A stretch of 64,000 nucleotides of DNA, from the NCBI GenBank assembly GCA_046348225.1, contig JAXMEQ010000002.1, positions 248,001-312,000 on the forward strand, written 5' to 3'. A model generated the notes under the pieces. That model saw nothing but the letters and a program-made list of their open reading frames with translations, ran no database searches and was not told the origin of the DNA. The DNA is from JAXMEQ01 sp046348225 (GTDB lineage Bacteria; Pseudomonadota; Gammaproteobacteria; Burkholderiales; Burkholderiaceae_C). The number at the start of each line of letters is the position of its first letter. Within the stretch, counting starts at the first letter, position 1. Both the position numbers and the translations under genes were made by a program. Shown piece by piece: positions 32,785-40,921 of this stretch.

Positions 32785-34238
32785 GGCGCTCGCGCCACCA
32801 GGCGCTGCAGAACGCCCGGCTCAAAGTGTCGTTCAATGAAGTCCGCCAGGCCATCAAACACGCGGTCCAGCGTGGGGGCCTGCGTGCCAAACAGCGCCTG
32901 CAGCACCGCCGGGCTTTCGAACAGGCCGTGCAGGTAGCAGCCCAGCACGTTGCCGCCGGCGTTCTGCCAGCCCAGGCCGTCCGGCAGCACGGTGTGCGCC
33001 AGGTCGCCGGCGGCGGCCATGGCCGGGTGCTGTGCGGTCTGCCCATGGTGGATTTCATAGCCCTGCACGCGGGTGCCGGAAAGGGCGGCCCATCGGCCCT
33101 GCACCGCGCCAAACCGGGCCTGCGTGCGCTGCACGGTTTTGCCAGGCTCGAACACCGTCACCAGCGGCAGCAGGCCCAGACCGGGCGCGTTGCCGTCGAT
33201 GCCATGCGGGTCGATCAGCGCCTCGCCCAGCATCTGCAGGCCGCCGCAAATGCCCAGCACCGCCCCGCCCTGCGCTGCGTGCGCGGCCACGGTACGGTCC
33301 AGGCCCTGCGCGCGCAGCCAGGCCAGGTCGGCACTGGTGTGCTTGCTGCCGGGCAGGACGATCCAGTCGGCCCCGGCACAGTCGGCCGGCGTGCGGGCCC
33401 AGACCAGGCGCACGCCCGGGACGTTCTTGAGCGGCTGGAATTCATCGAGGTTGCTGATGCGCGGGTAGGCCACCACCGCCACCGTGCAGGTGACCACGCC
33501 GCTGGCGCGGCTGCGGTCGTCAAACACGCCGTCTTCCTCGGGCAGGCCGTGCTGCCACCACATGGGCAGCACCGCCACCGTGGGCACGCCGGTCAGGTCC
33601 TGCAGCATCTGCGGCGCGGGCGCCAACAGCGACGCATCGCCGCGGAACTTGTTGAGCACAAAGCCATGGATCAACGCCCGCTCGTGCGGCGGCAGCAGCG
33701 CCCAGGTGCCATAAAGGTGGGCAAAGGCACCGCCCCGGTCAATGTCGCTCACCAGCAGGCAGCGCGCATTGGCGTGCAGGGCGACCCGCATGTTGACGAT
33801 GTCGCTGTCGTGCAGGTTGATCTCGGCCGGCGAGCCGGCGCCCTCGACCACCACCACGTCGTGGTCCGCCCGCAGCTCATCGAAGGCCTGCGCAATGACG
33901 GGCCAGACACTGGCACTGCGGCCGCGCCAGGCCATGCGCGAGAGTTCGGCGTCCACCTGGCCCATCAGCACCACCTGGCTGCGGGTGTCGGCCTCGGGCT
34001 TGAGCAGCAGCGGGTTCATGCGCACATCAGGCTCGGCCCGTGCAGCCAGCGCCTGGAAGTACTGGGCGCTGCCGATTTCGCCACCGGCGACCACCCGGGC
34101 GTTGTTGCTCATGTTCTGCGCCTTGAACGGCGCCACCTTGAGCCCCTGGCGCGCGTAGTGGCGGCACAGCGCCGTGGTGAGCCAGCTTTTGCCGGCGCCA
34201 CTGGTGGTGCCCAGAACCATCACGCATTGCGCTGTCAT
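32781..34238 (-). CDS. cobQ: cobyric acid synthase
   Basis: A 485-residue glutamine-dependent amidotransferase that amidates four carboxylates of adenosylcobyrinate diamide. The N-terminal dethiobiotin-synthetase-like ATPase has VMVLGTTSGAGKSWL (P-loop 10-18) and FKAQNMSNNARV. The C-terminal class I glutaminase-type domain has the nucleophile Cys in VLGICGGLQMLG and the His-x-Glu near IHHGQTAQH. The start at 34238 is inside the cobC end. It belongs to the salvage and late steps of B12 assembly; no corrin-ring genes are in the window. Confidence 0.96.
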   Translation of the reverse strand: MTAQCVMVLGTTSGAGKSWLTTALCRHYARQGLKVAPFKAQNMSNNARVVAGGEIGSAQYFQALAARAEPDVRMNPLLLKPEADTRSQVVLMGQVDAELSRMAWRGRSASVWPVIAQAFDELRADHDVVVVEGAGSPAEINLHDSDIVNMRVALHANARCLLVSDIDRGGAFAHLYGTWALLPPHERALIHGFVLNKFRGDASLLAPAPQMLQDLTGVPTVAVLPMWWQHGLPEEDGVFDDRSRASGVVTCTVAVVAYPRISNLDEFQPLKNVPGVRLVWARTPADCAGADWIVLPGSKHTSADLAWLRAQGLDRTVAAHAAQGGAVLGICGGLQMLGEALIDPHGIDGNAPGLGLLPLVTVFEPGKTVQRTQARFGAVQGRWAALSGTRVQGYEIHHGQTAQHPAMAAAGDLAHTVLPDGLGWQNAGGNVLGCYLHGLFESPAVLQALFGTQAPTLDRVFDGLADFIERHFEPGVLQRLVARAP

Positions 34239-34810
34239 GGCTGGGCATTCTGCCGCTTGTGGGCGCTGTCCAGGCACAGCCACTGACCGTACCCTGGCGC
34301 GGCCACGGGCCAGTCCGCGGCGCTGGCGGGCAGTGCCACGCCCTGCCACCACAGCGTGGCCGCGCGAATGACGCCAGCGTGCGTGACCCACAGCGCGTCC
34401 CGCCCCTGCCGCTGCCAGTCGTCCAGCGCAGCGCCCACGCGGGCCATGAACTCGCGCACGGTTTCGCCATGGCCGCCGGGCTGCGCGTCAACAAAGTCGG
34501 CCGTCCAGCCGCTGACCTCGTCCACCGGAATCGCGGCCCAGGCCCGGCCTTCCCAGGCGCCAAAGTCCAGTTCGGCGAGCCGCGCGTCCGGCTGCCACCC
34601 GGTACCGGGACGCAGCCCGCCCAGTGCCTGCGCCAGGGCCGTGCAGCGGCGCAACGGTGAACTGAACACCGTGGCCCCCTGCGGCACATGGCCGGCCACG
34701 GCAGCCGCTGCGGCCTGCGTGGCCTGCGGCTCGGCGGCGAGGTCCAGCCGCCCGTAGCAGGTGCCGGGCGCCACCTCGGGCGCGGCATGGCGCAGCAGCC
34801 AGAGCTTCAT
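34235..34810 (-). CDS. cobC: alpha-ribazole phosphatase, histidine phosphatase family
   Basis: A 191-residue phosphoglycerate-mutase-like phosphatase. LWLLRHAAPEV gives the catalytic His in an RHA variant of the RHG motif; a second His in WVTHAGVIRAATL completes the site, with LAELDFGAWEGR between. Placed among cobS, cobT and cobQ, its likely reaction is dephosphorylation of alpha-ribazole-5'-phosphate. Overlaps its neighbours by four bases on both sides. Confidence 0.9.
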   Translation of the reverse strand: MKLWLLRHAAPEVAPGTCYGRLDLAAEPQATQAAAAAVAGHVPQGATVFSSPLRRCTALAQALGGLRPGTGWQPDARLAELDFGAWEGRAWAAIPVDEVSGWTADFVDAQPGGHGETVREFMARVGAALDDWQRQGRDALWVTHAGVIRAATLWWQGVALPASAADWPVAAPGYGQWLCLDSAHKRQNAQP

Positions 34811-35631
34811 GGCGCGGCGCCCAGGGCCAGCGCCAGGGCCAGCGCCAGGGCCAGCAGCGCGGCCACTTCAGTCACCTGTTGCGTCGCGCCCAGGCCGTCG
34901 CCGGTGTAGCCGCCCAGCCGGCGGCGCAGCAGGGCGAGCATGCGCCAGGCCGCGAACGCGGCGCCCGCCGTGGCGGCCAGTGCGGCGCCTGCACCCGCCG
35001 CGCTGGCCAGCAGCACCAGTGCGGGCGCGGTCCACAGCAACGCCTTGGCCAGGCCCAGCGCGTCCATGGCATCGGCCAGCGGCTTGGACTTGCTGCCTGC
35101 GGCATCGCCCACATGCGGCAGCAGCGCCATCAGCCACAGCAGCGCATAGCGGGTGCCGACCTGCGTGGCGACCACCGCCACCACCACCAGCGCGGTGCCA
35201 CGGGCGGCCAACAGCGCGAGCAGCGCGCACTTGAGCAGCACCACCAGCACCAGCGCCATGGCGCCGTAGCTGCCAATGCGCGAGTCCTTCATGATCTCCA
35301 GCGCGCGGTCGCGCCCCACCGCGCCGCCCAAGGCGTCGGCCGTGTCGGCCAGGCCGTCTTCATGGAACGCGCCGGTCAGCCAGACCCCGGCCGCCGTGGC
35401 GCACAGCGCGGCCACCCAGCGCGCGGCGTCGGTGGGCGGCAGCAGTGCCAGCAACAGCGCCAGCACGCCCGCCACCCAGGTCCCTACCAGCCAGCCCACG
35501 CCGGGAAAGTGCACCGCGCTGGCGCGCAGCAGCGCCGGGCTGTAGCCCACCCAGTCGGCCAGCCGCCCGGTGACGGGAATGCGCGTGAGGAACTGCACGG
35601 CCAGCAGGAAGTGGCGCAGCGACTGCATCAC
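34807..35631 (-). CDS. cobS: adenosylcobinamide-GDP ribazoletransferase
   Basis: A 274-residue polytopic inner-membrane enzyme that joins adenosylcobinamide-GDP and alpha-ribazole (phosphate) to make the lower ligand of B12. Family blocks: FLTRIPV near the N-terminus, FHEDGLADTADALGG (about 90-105, acidic metal-binding) and DSRIGSYGAMALVL. Several hydrophobic segments fill the rest. The C-terminus is a low-complexity Ala/Leu run (ALALALALALGAAP), encoded by repetitive GC-rich DNA at 34807-34860. Confidence 0.95.
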   Translation of the reverse strand: MMQSLRHFLLAVQFLTRIPVTGRLADWVGYSPALLRASAVHFPGVGWLVGTWVAGVLALLLALLPPTDAARWVAALCATAAGVWLTGAFHEDGLADTADALGGAVGRDRALEIMKDSRIGSYGAMALVLVVLLKCALLALLAARGTALVVVAVVATQVGTRYALLWLMALLPHVGDAAGSKSKPLADAMDALGLAKALLWTAPALVLLASAAGAGAALAATAGAAFAAWRMLALLRRRLGGYTGDGLGATQQVTEVAALLALALALALALGAAP

Positions 35632-36728
35632 ACGCTGGCCCGGGAAACGCCGGCGTCGCCAAAGCTCGCCATGTCATTGAGGATGGCACAGGCCGACACC
35701 AGCAGCGGCCAGGCCAGCGCGGCGCCCGAGCCTTCGCCCAGGCGCAGGCCCAGGTCCAGCAAGGGCTGGGCGCCCAGGTGCTGCAGCATCAGGCTGTGGC
35801 CGCGTTCGCCCGAGCGGTGGGCAAACACGCAGCGCTGCAGCACCTGCGGGCGCAGCGCATGGGCCACCAGCACCGCACTGCCGGTGATGAAACCGTCGAC
35901 CACGATCACGCGGCGCTCCTGCGCCGCCTGCAGCACCACACCCACGAGCGTGGCGATCTCCAACCCGCCCAGGGCGGCCAGTGCCGCCAGCGGCCCGGTG
36001 GCGCTGGCATGGCGGGCCAGCACCGCGCGCAACACGGCGGTCTTGCGCTGGACGGCGGCTTCGTCGAGCCCCGTGCCGGCGCCGGTGCACACGGCAATGT
36101 CCAGCCCGGACAGACGGGCCAGCAACAGGGACGCGGCCGAGGTGTTGCCAATGCCCATCTCACCCAGCAACACCACGTTGCCGGGCAGGCCACGCACCAG
36201 GTCTGCCCCCTGCGCCAGCGCGGCCTCGCACTGCGCGGCAGTCATGGCCGGGGCCTGCGAGCTGTCGGCGCTGCCAGCTTCGGCGCCCGCCACCTTGCGC
36301 ACCTGCAGGCCGGGCCGCTGCGCACCGGCGGGCTGGCCGGCCAGAAAGTCGTGCCGCACGCCGCAGTCCACCACTGTCAGCGCCAGGCCATGCTGGCGCT
36401 CCAGCACGCTGATGGCGGCGCCGCCGGCCAGAAAGTTCTCCACCATCTGCCAGGTCACGTCGCTCGGGTAGGCCGACACGCCCTGCGCGGCCAGGCCATG
36501 GTCGGCTGCGCACACCAGCAGCTGGGGCTGGTCGAGCTTCGGGCTGGTGGTGCCCAAAATCAGGCCGAGCTGCAAGGCTAGGGCTTCCAGCCGGCCCAAC
36601 GCGCCCAGCGGCTTGGTCTTGTTGTCCAGCGCGGCCTGCAGCGCTTGGGCCAGACGGGCATCGGCGATGTCGGGCACGGCGGGCAGCGCCACGCCAGGGG
36701 CTTCGACGGAAAGGGATACAGGGCTCAT
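35628..36728 (-). CDS. cobT: nicotinate-nucleotide--dimethylbenzimidazole phosphoribosyltransferase
   Basis: A 366-residue cytoplasmic enzyme that makes alpha-ribazole phosphate from DMB and NaMN. Conserved blocks: NKTKPLGALGRLE, CAADHGLAAQGVSAYP, LGEMGIGNTSAAS, and the C-terminal LGLRLGEGSGAALAWPLL, with the catalytic Glu in the LRLGEGSGAA motif. I use the ATG at 36728, which has an AGAGAT site; the ATG at 36743 and upstream frame lie in the cobD end and repeat D. Confidence 0.95.
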   Translation of the reverse strand: MSPVSLSVEAPGVALPAVPDIADARLAQALQAALDNKTKPLGALGRLEALALQLGLILGTTSPKLDQPQLLVCAADHGLAAQGVSAYPSDVTWQMVENFLAGGAAISVLERQHGLALTVVDCGVRHDFLAGQPAGAQRPGLQVRKVAGAEAGSADSSQAPAMTAAQCEAALAQGADLVRGLPGNVVLLGEMGIGNTSAASLLLARLSGLDIAVCTGAGTGLDEAAVQRKTAVLRAVLARHASATGPLAALAALGGLEIATLVGVVLQAAQERRVIVVDGFITGSAVLVAHALRPQVLQRCVFAHRSGERGHSLMLQHLGAQPLLDLGLRLGEGSGAALAWPLLVSACAILNDMASFGDAGVSRASV

Positions 36729-36739
36729 GCCGGATCTCT

Positions 36740-37705
36740 TCATGCTACAAAAATGATAGCGGCTAGCGCAGCAAGGACGAGGGCTAGCACCGCTTTTGAC
36801 CCCCAATACAGGGCGCCCGCGGTGTCTGCCGCCTGCGCTGCGCGGCCGCCAGGGTTGAGCGTGTACACGCCCGGCTTGGCCAGCACCACGCCCAGACGCA
36901 GGGCCATGGCCGCCATGGGCCAGCCACTGTTGGGCGAGGGCGTTCGCCGCGCCTCGGTGCGCAGCCGGCGCAGCAGCGGCCAGGCCCGCACGCCGGTGGC
37001 CAGCAGCAGCAGCGCGGTGATGCGCGCCGGCAGCCAGCTCAGCACGTCGTCAGCGCGCGCCGCCCACTTGCCAGCCCATTCCCAGTAGCGGCCGCCGCGC
37101 AGGCCGCGGTAGCCCCACATCGCGTCGGCGGTGTTGGCAAAGCGGTAGGCCGCAGCGCCGGGCAGGCCCATGAGCACAAACCAGAACACCGGCGCCACCA
37201 CCGAATCGTTGAGGTTTTCGGCCAGCGACTCGATGGCGCTTTCGCGCACCTGGGTCTCGGTGAGCGCCGTCACGTCGCGGCTGACGATCTGCGCCAGCTG
37301 GGCGCGGCCCGCGTCCAGCGACACGGCCAGTGCCGCCTCCACCCGGGCCACCTCGTCGTGCAGCATGCGCCAGGCCAGCAGCGGCTTGAGCAGCAAGCCC
37401 AGCACCAGCCCGGCGGCCACATCCCACATACCCGGCAGCAGCAGGGTCAGCGCCACCGCCAGGCCCACGGCCACATGCGCCGCCAGCAACACGCCCAGCA
37501 CGCCCACGCTCCAGGCCAGGCCACCGGCCCAGAAGGCGCGCCAGTCCGGCCCCTGCGACGGCAGGCCCGGCGCAATACGGCGCCCGGCCCACACCAGGTA
37601 GTGCCCCATCCACACCACCGGGTGCAGCCGCACCCGCGGCTCGCCCCACCAGCGGTCCACTGCGAAGGCGGTCAGCAGTGCGATGGCGGCGGTGGTGGCG
37701 TCCAT
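36740..37705 (-). CDS. cobD: adenosylcobinamide-phosphate synthase CobD/CbiB
   Basis: A 321-residue inner-membrane enzyme that attaches aminopropanol (phosphate) to adenosylcobyrate. HPVVWMGHYLVWAGRRI, RDVTALTETQVRESAIESLAENLNDSVVAPVFW (the family signature) and NTADAMWGYRG are clear. The last 20 residues, a hydrophobic helix from GSKAVLALV to the end, and the stop codon are encoded by interspersed repeat D, read antisense. The CobD C-terminus therefore appears to have been supplied or replaced by a repeat insertion. Confidence 0.95.
   Translation of the reverse strand: MDATTAAIALLTAFAVDRWWGEPRVRLHPVVWMGHYLVWAGRRIAPGLPSQGPDWRAFWAGGLAWSVGVLGVLLAAHVAVGLAVALTLLLPGMWDVAAGLVLGLLLKPLLAWRMLHDEVARVEAALAVSLDAGRAQLAQIVSRDVTALTETQVRESAIESLAENLNDSVVAPVFWFVLMGLPGAAAYRFANTADAMWGYRGLRGGRYWEWAGKWAARADDVLSWLPARITALLLLATGVRAWPLLRRLRTEARRTPSPNSGWPMAAMALRLGVVLAKPGVYTLNPGGRAAQAADTAGALYWGSKAVLALVLAALAAIIFVA
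36744..36802 (+). repeat. ~60-bp interspersed repeat, copy D (inside cobD 3' end)
   Basis: Hairpin GCTACAAAAATGATAGC (36744-36760), then CTAGCGCA, GAGGGCTAGC and CGCTTTTGACC. The whole element lies within the last 20 codons of cobD on the other strand; its hairpin end adjoins the cobD stop. Confidence 0.75.
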
Positions 37706-38274
37706 CAGTCTTCAATCCCGCGCTGGGCTGGAATACCGGCGTTGAACGCGTGCTTGACCTTGACCATCTCGGTCACGGTATCGGCCAGCGCGATGATCTC
37801 CGGCGGGCAGCGGCGGCCGGTGAGGCACACATGCACGTGGGCCGGGCGGCTGCGCAGCGTGTGCAGCACGTCGTCCAGCGGCAGCCAGCCGTAGATCAGC
37901 GGGTAGGTGATCTCGTCGAGCACCACCAGAAAATGCCCGCCTGCGAGGATGGTGGCGCTGGCTTTCTGCCAGCCGTCGCGCGCGAGCTGGGCCGAGCGCT
38001 CCAGGTCCTGGCTCTTCCAGCTGAAGCCGTCGCCCAGCCCCTCGATGGGCACGCCCAGTTGTTCGAACAGGCGGTGCTCGCCAAAGCGCGCGCTCGGCAC
38101 CTTCATGAACTGGTAAATCTTCACCGCCTTGCCACGCCCGTGCGCCCGCAGCGCGAGACCGAACGCCGCCGTGCTTTTGCCCTTGCCGTCGCCGGTGTTC
38201 ACGATGACCAGGCCGCGCCGCTCGCCCTCGGGCTTGTCGTACGGCTTCTCGGTCGGTGGCGTTTCGATGTTCAT
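37705..38274 (-). CDS. cobO: corrinoid adenosyltransferase
   Basis: A 189-residue CobA/CobO/BtuR-type adenosyltransferase that adds the 5'-deoxyadenosyl group to cob(I)alamin or its precursors. The ATP-binding loop is TGDGKGKS (27-34), followed by AAFGLALRAHGRGKAVKI; VVLDEITYPL and HVCLTGRRCPPEI complete the family pattern. The stop shares a base with the cobD start. Separated from btuD by 24 bp, one of the larger gaps in the operon. Confidence 0.96.
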   Translation of the reverse strand: MNIETPPTEKPYDKPEGERRGLVIVNTGDGKGKSTAAFGLALRAHGRGKAVKIYQFMKVPSARFGEHRLFEQLGVPIEGLGDGFSWKSQDLERSAQLARDGWQKASATILAGGHFLVVLDEITYPLIYGWLPLDDVLHTLRSRPAHVHVCLTGRRCPPEIIALADTVTEMVKVKHAFNAGIPAQRGIED

Positions 38275-38298
38275 GAGGGTCCGGTTCCAGTCAACATG

Positions 38299-39063
38299 TC
38301 ACTTCGGCACCGCCACCCAGTCCGTGCCCAGGGCCTGGATAGCAATGCGCTGGTCAAACACCCGCGCCAACGCGCGGTGGGTGGCGGCGTCACCGCTGGC
38401 GCCCTGGTGCACCAACTGGCCGGCGGCCATCACGACCACCTCGTCGGCCTGCAGCGCCATGGAGATTTCGTGCAGCACGCTCACCACGGTCTTGCCCTGC
38501 GCCACCAGCCCGCGCACCAGCGCCAGCCAGTCGGCCTGGTGCGGTGGGTCCAGGTTGGCCAGCGGCTCGTCCATCAGCAGCACCTGCGCCTGCACGGCCA
38601 GCGCGCGCGCCAGCAGCACGCGCTGGCGCTCGCCGCCCGACAGCTCGCCGAGGCTGCGGTCACGCCAGTCCCAGGCCTGCGTGGCGCGCAAGGCCTGCTC
38701 CACGGCCGCAAGGTCAGCCGCCGAAGGCGCGGCCAGCCAGGGCTGGTGCGGCAGGCGGCCCAGCATGGCCACGTCCCAGGCCGACAGGTCGTCGGTGCCC
38801 TGCTCGTTCTGGCCGAGCCAGGCCAGTTGTTGCGCACGCCGGCGCCCCGGCATCGCCGCCAGCGGCTGGCCCAGCAGCTGCACTTGCCCCTGGTGCGGCA
38901 GCAGGCCTGCCAGCACCTTCAGCAGCGTCGACTTGCCGGCACCATTGGGCCCGACAATGCTGGTCCAGCGGCCGGCCGGCAGGGCCAGCGAAATGCCATG
39001 CAGTACCTCGGCATTTCCAAGCGTAGCCCGCACCCCGCTTGCGTGAAGCGCTATCGAATTCAT
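38299..39063 (-). CDS. btuD: cobalamin ABC transporter ATPase BtuD
   Basis: A 254-residue ABC ATPase: Walker A GPNGAGKST (38-46), signature LSGGE (141-145), Walker B VLLMDEP (161-167), and the H-loop His in VLHEISMAL. It powers B12 import with BtuC and BtuF. The start codon and about 17 N-terminal codons (MNSIALHASGVRATLG) come from interspersed repeat E, read in the sense direction; similarity to other BtuD proteins would normally begin at about the same place. Its ATG overlaps the btuC stop (ATGA). Confidence 0.95.
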   Translation of the reverse strand: MNSIALHASGVRATLGNAEVLHGISLALPAGRWTSIVGPNGAGKSTLLKVLAGLLPHQGQVQLLGQPLAAMPGRRRAQQLAWLGQNEQGTDDLSAWDVAMLGRLPHQPWLAAPSAADLAAVEQALRATQAWDWRDRSLGELSGGERQRVLLARALAVQAQVLLMDEPLANLDPPHQADWLALVRGLVAQGKTVVSVLHEISMALQADEVVVMAAGQLVHQGASGDAATHRALARVFDQRIAIQALGTDWVAVPK

Positions 39064-39066
39064 AGC
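39012..39066 (-). repeat. ~60-bp interspersed repeat, copy E (btuC stop / btuD start)
   Basis: On the minus strand: GCTATGAATTCGATAGC (39066-39050), then TTCACGCA, GGGGTGCGGGCTACGC. The hairpin holds both the btuC stop and the btuD ATG, and the rest encodes the BtuD N-terminus. Confidence 0.75.
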
Positions 39067-40070
39067 ATCCGGCCTTGCAGGTGGCGCTGGCGGTGCATCA
39101 GCCACAACAGGTAGCTGCCACCCAGCACGGCGGTCAGCACGCCCACCGGCAGTTCCTGCGGCGCCAGCACCCACCGTGCCAGCACGTCGGCCACCATCAG
39201 CAGCAGGCCGCCCATGAGCGTGCTGAGCACAACCAGCCGGCCATGCGTGGTCTTGACGATGGAGCGCACCAGGTGCGGCGCGGCCAGGCCAACGAAGGCA
39301 ATCAGCCCGGCCTGCGCCACCGCGGTGCCGGTGGCCAGCGCCAGCACCGCCACCAGCGCGGCGCGCATCGGCGCCAGTGGCAGGCCCAGGCTGCGCGCCG
39401 TGGCTTCGCCCAGGGTCAGCCCGTCCAGCACGGCGCTCAAGCCCCAGGCCAGGGCCAGCGTGGGCACCAGCATGGCGGCCATCACGGCGCAGGCCGTCCA
39501 GCCGACAAAGCCGGTGCTGCCCAGCATGAAGGCCTGCATGGCCTGCAGGATGTCGGGCTGCGCAATGGTCACCAGGTCCTTGGCGGCGCTGAGCACCACG
39601 CCCACGATCACCCCGGCCAGCAGCAGGCGCAGCGTGTGCTGCACGCCGCGCGCCAGTGCCAGCGTGAGCAGCACGCCCGCCACGGCGCCACCAAAGGCCG
39701 CACCGGTCAGCCCCAGCCGCACCAACCACTGCGTGGCGAATGGCGACACGCCAAACAGGGCCAGGGCCAGAGCCACCCCGAGCGTGGCGCCGGAGGCACT
39801 GCCGAGCAGAAACGGGTCGGCCAGCGGGTTGCGGAACAGCCCCTGTGCCACCGCGCCGGCCAGCCCCAGCAAGGCGCCAGCCAGCCAGGCCCCGGCCGTG
39901 CGCGGCAGCCGGATGTCCCAGACGATTTGCCAGGCCACCGGGTCGTGCCGGGCCTGCAGCACGCTGCTGAAGCCGGTGCTGCCCACGCCCGCGCCCAGCG
40001 CCAGCGCGACGGCTGCCGCCAGCAGCAGGGCCAGGCCCAGCAGCCAGGCGCGGCGGTGGTGGGCGTTCAT
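39060..40070 (-). CDS. btuC: cobalamin ABC transporter permease BtuC
   Basis: A 336-residue FecCD-type inner-membrane permease with about ten membrane helices. Family blocks: RLPRTAGAWLAGALLGLAGAVAQGLFRNPLADPFLLGSASGA and the L-loop region LIAFVGLAAPHLVRSIV that contacts the ATPase. I start at 40070; an upstream in-frame start at 40091 would add seven residues. The stop lies in repeat E, so the final residues (RML) are repeat-encoded. The start overlaps the btuF stop (ATGA). Confidence 0.95.
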   Translation of the reverse strand: MNAHHRRAWLLGLALLLAAAVALALGAGVGSTGFSSVLQARHDPVAWQIVWDIRLPRTAGAWLAGALLGLAGAVAQGLFRNPLADPFLLGSASGATLGVALALALFGVSPFATQWLVRLGLTGAAFGGAVAGVLLTLALARGVQHTLRLLLAGVIVGVVLSAAKDLVTIAQPDILQAMQAFMLGSTGFVGWTACAVMAAMLVPTLALAWGLSAVLDGLTLGEATARSLGLPLAPMRAALVAVLALATGTAVAQAGLIAFVGLAAPHLVRSIVKTTHGRLVVLSTLMGGLLLMVADVLARWVLAPQELPVGVLTAVLGGSYLLWLMHRQRHLQGRML

Positions 40071-40921
40071 CGGGCTTTCTCTTCCAGGCATTGCGCCATC
40101 AGCCGCGCGGCCTCGGCCATGCGCGGGCCGGGACGCACCAGCACGTCGGCCTGCGCGGCGCTGAACACGCAGACGCGCTGCGCGCGGAGGGCACGCATCG
40201 CGGCCCAGCCCGGACGCTGGGCCAGGCCCTGGGCGTTGCGCTCGCTGATCATGATCACGTCCGGGTCGGCCCGCACCACGTACTCTGGGTTGATCTTCGG
40301 GAAAGGCCCCAGGTCTGGCGTGATGATGTTGCCCGCGCCGAGTCGCGCCAGTACCTCACCGATGAACGACTTCGGCCCCGCCGCATAGGGGCCGCGGCTG
40401 GCCTCGAAGTACACGCGCTGGGCTCTGGCGCGGGGCGACAGCGACTGGGCCGCCGCCTGGACGCCGGCGTCAATGTTGCGCCAGATGCGCTGCGCGTCGG
40501 CCACCTCCAGCACCTGGCCGAGCTTGCCCAGTACGCGCTGCACATCCGCCGCGGTGCGGGGCTCCAGCGCCAGTACCTTGAGCCCCAGCGACTCCAGCCG
40601 CTCAATGCCGCGCGACGAGATCGCCGCCAGCACCAGGTCGGGCTTGAGCGCGACCACCGCCTCGACGTTCGGGTCCACGCCGCCGCCCACCTGCGGCAGG
40701 CTGCGCACCGGCGCCGGGTGGTTGGAATAGCGGTCCACCCCGACCAGGCGGTGGCACTGGCCCAGCTCGCACACGGTCTCGGTCAGCGACGGCAGCAAGG
40801 TCACGATGCGCTGCGGCGCCCGATCGAACGTGACGCGCACACCGCGGTCGTCGGTGACCTGCACCGCCTGGGCGCTGGCGGCCAGCCCCAGCACCGCAAC
40901 CATGAACAGCCACCGCTTCAT
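40067..40921 (-). CDS. btuF: periplasmic cobalamin-binding protein BtuF
   Basis: A 284-residue binding protein with a Sec signal (MKRWLFMVAVLGLAASAQA) and the helical-backbone fold of the BtuF/FhuD class: PQRIVTLLPSLTETVCELG, VGVDRYSNHP, and VVALKPDLVLA, with the SRGPYAAGPKSFIGEVLARLGAGNI segment. It hands B12 to BtuC. The start overlaps the cobU stop. Confidence 0.93.
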   Translation of the reverse strand: MKRWLFMVAVLGLAASAQAVQVTDDRGVRVTFDRAPQRIVTLLPSLTETVCELGQCHRLVGVDRYSNHPAPVRSLPQVGGGVDPNVEAVVALKPDLVLAAISSRGIERLESLGLKVLALEPRTAADVQRVLGKLGQVLEVADAQRIWRNIDAGVQAAAQSLSPRARAQRVYFEASRGPYAAGPKSFIGEVLARLGAGNIITPDLGPFPKINPEYVVRADPDVIMISERNAQGLAQRPGWAAMRALRAQRVCVFSAAQADVLVRPGPRMAEAARLMAQCLEEKAR

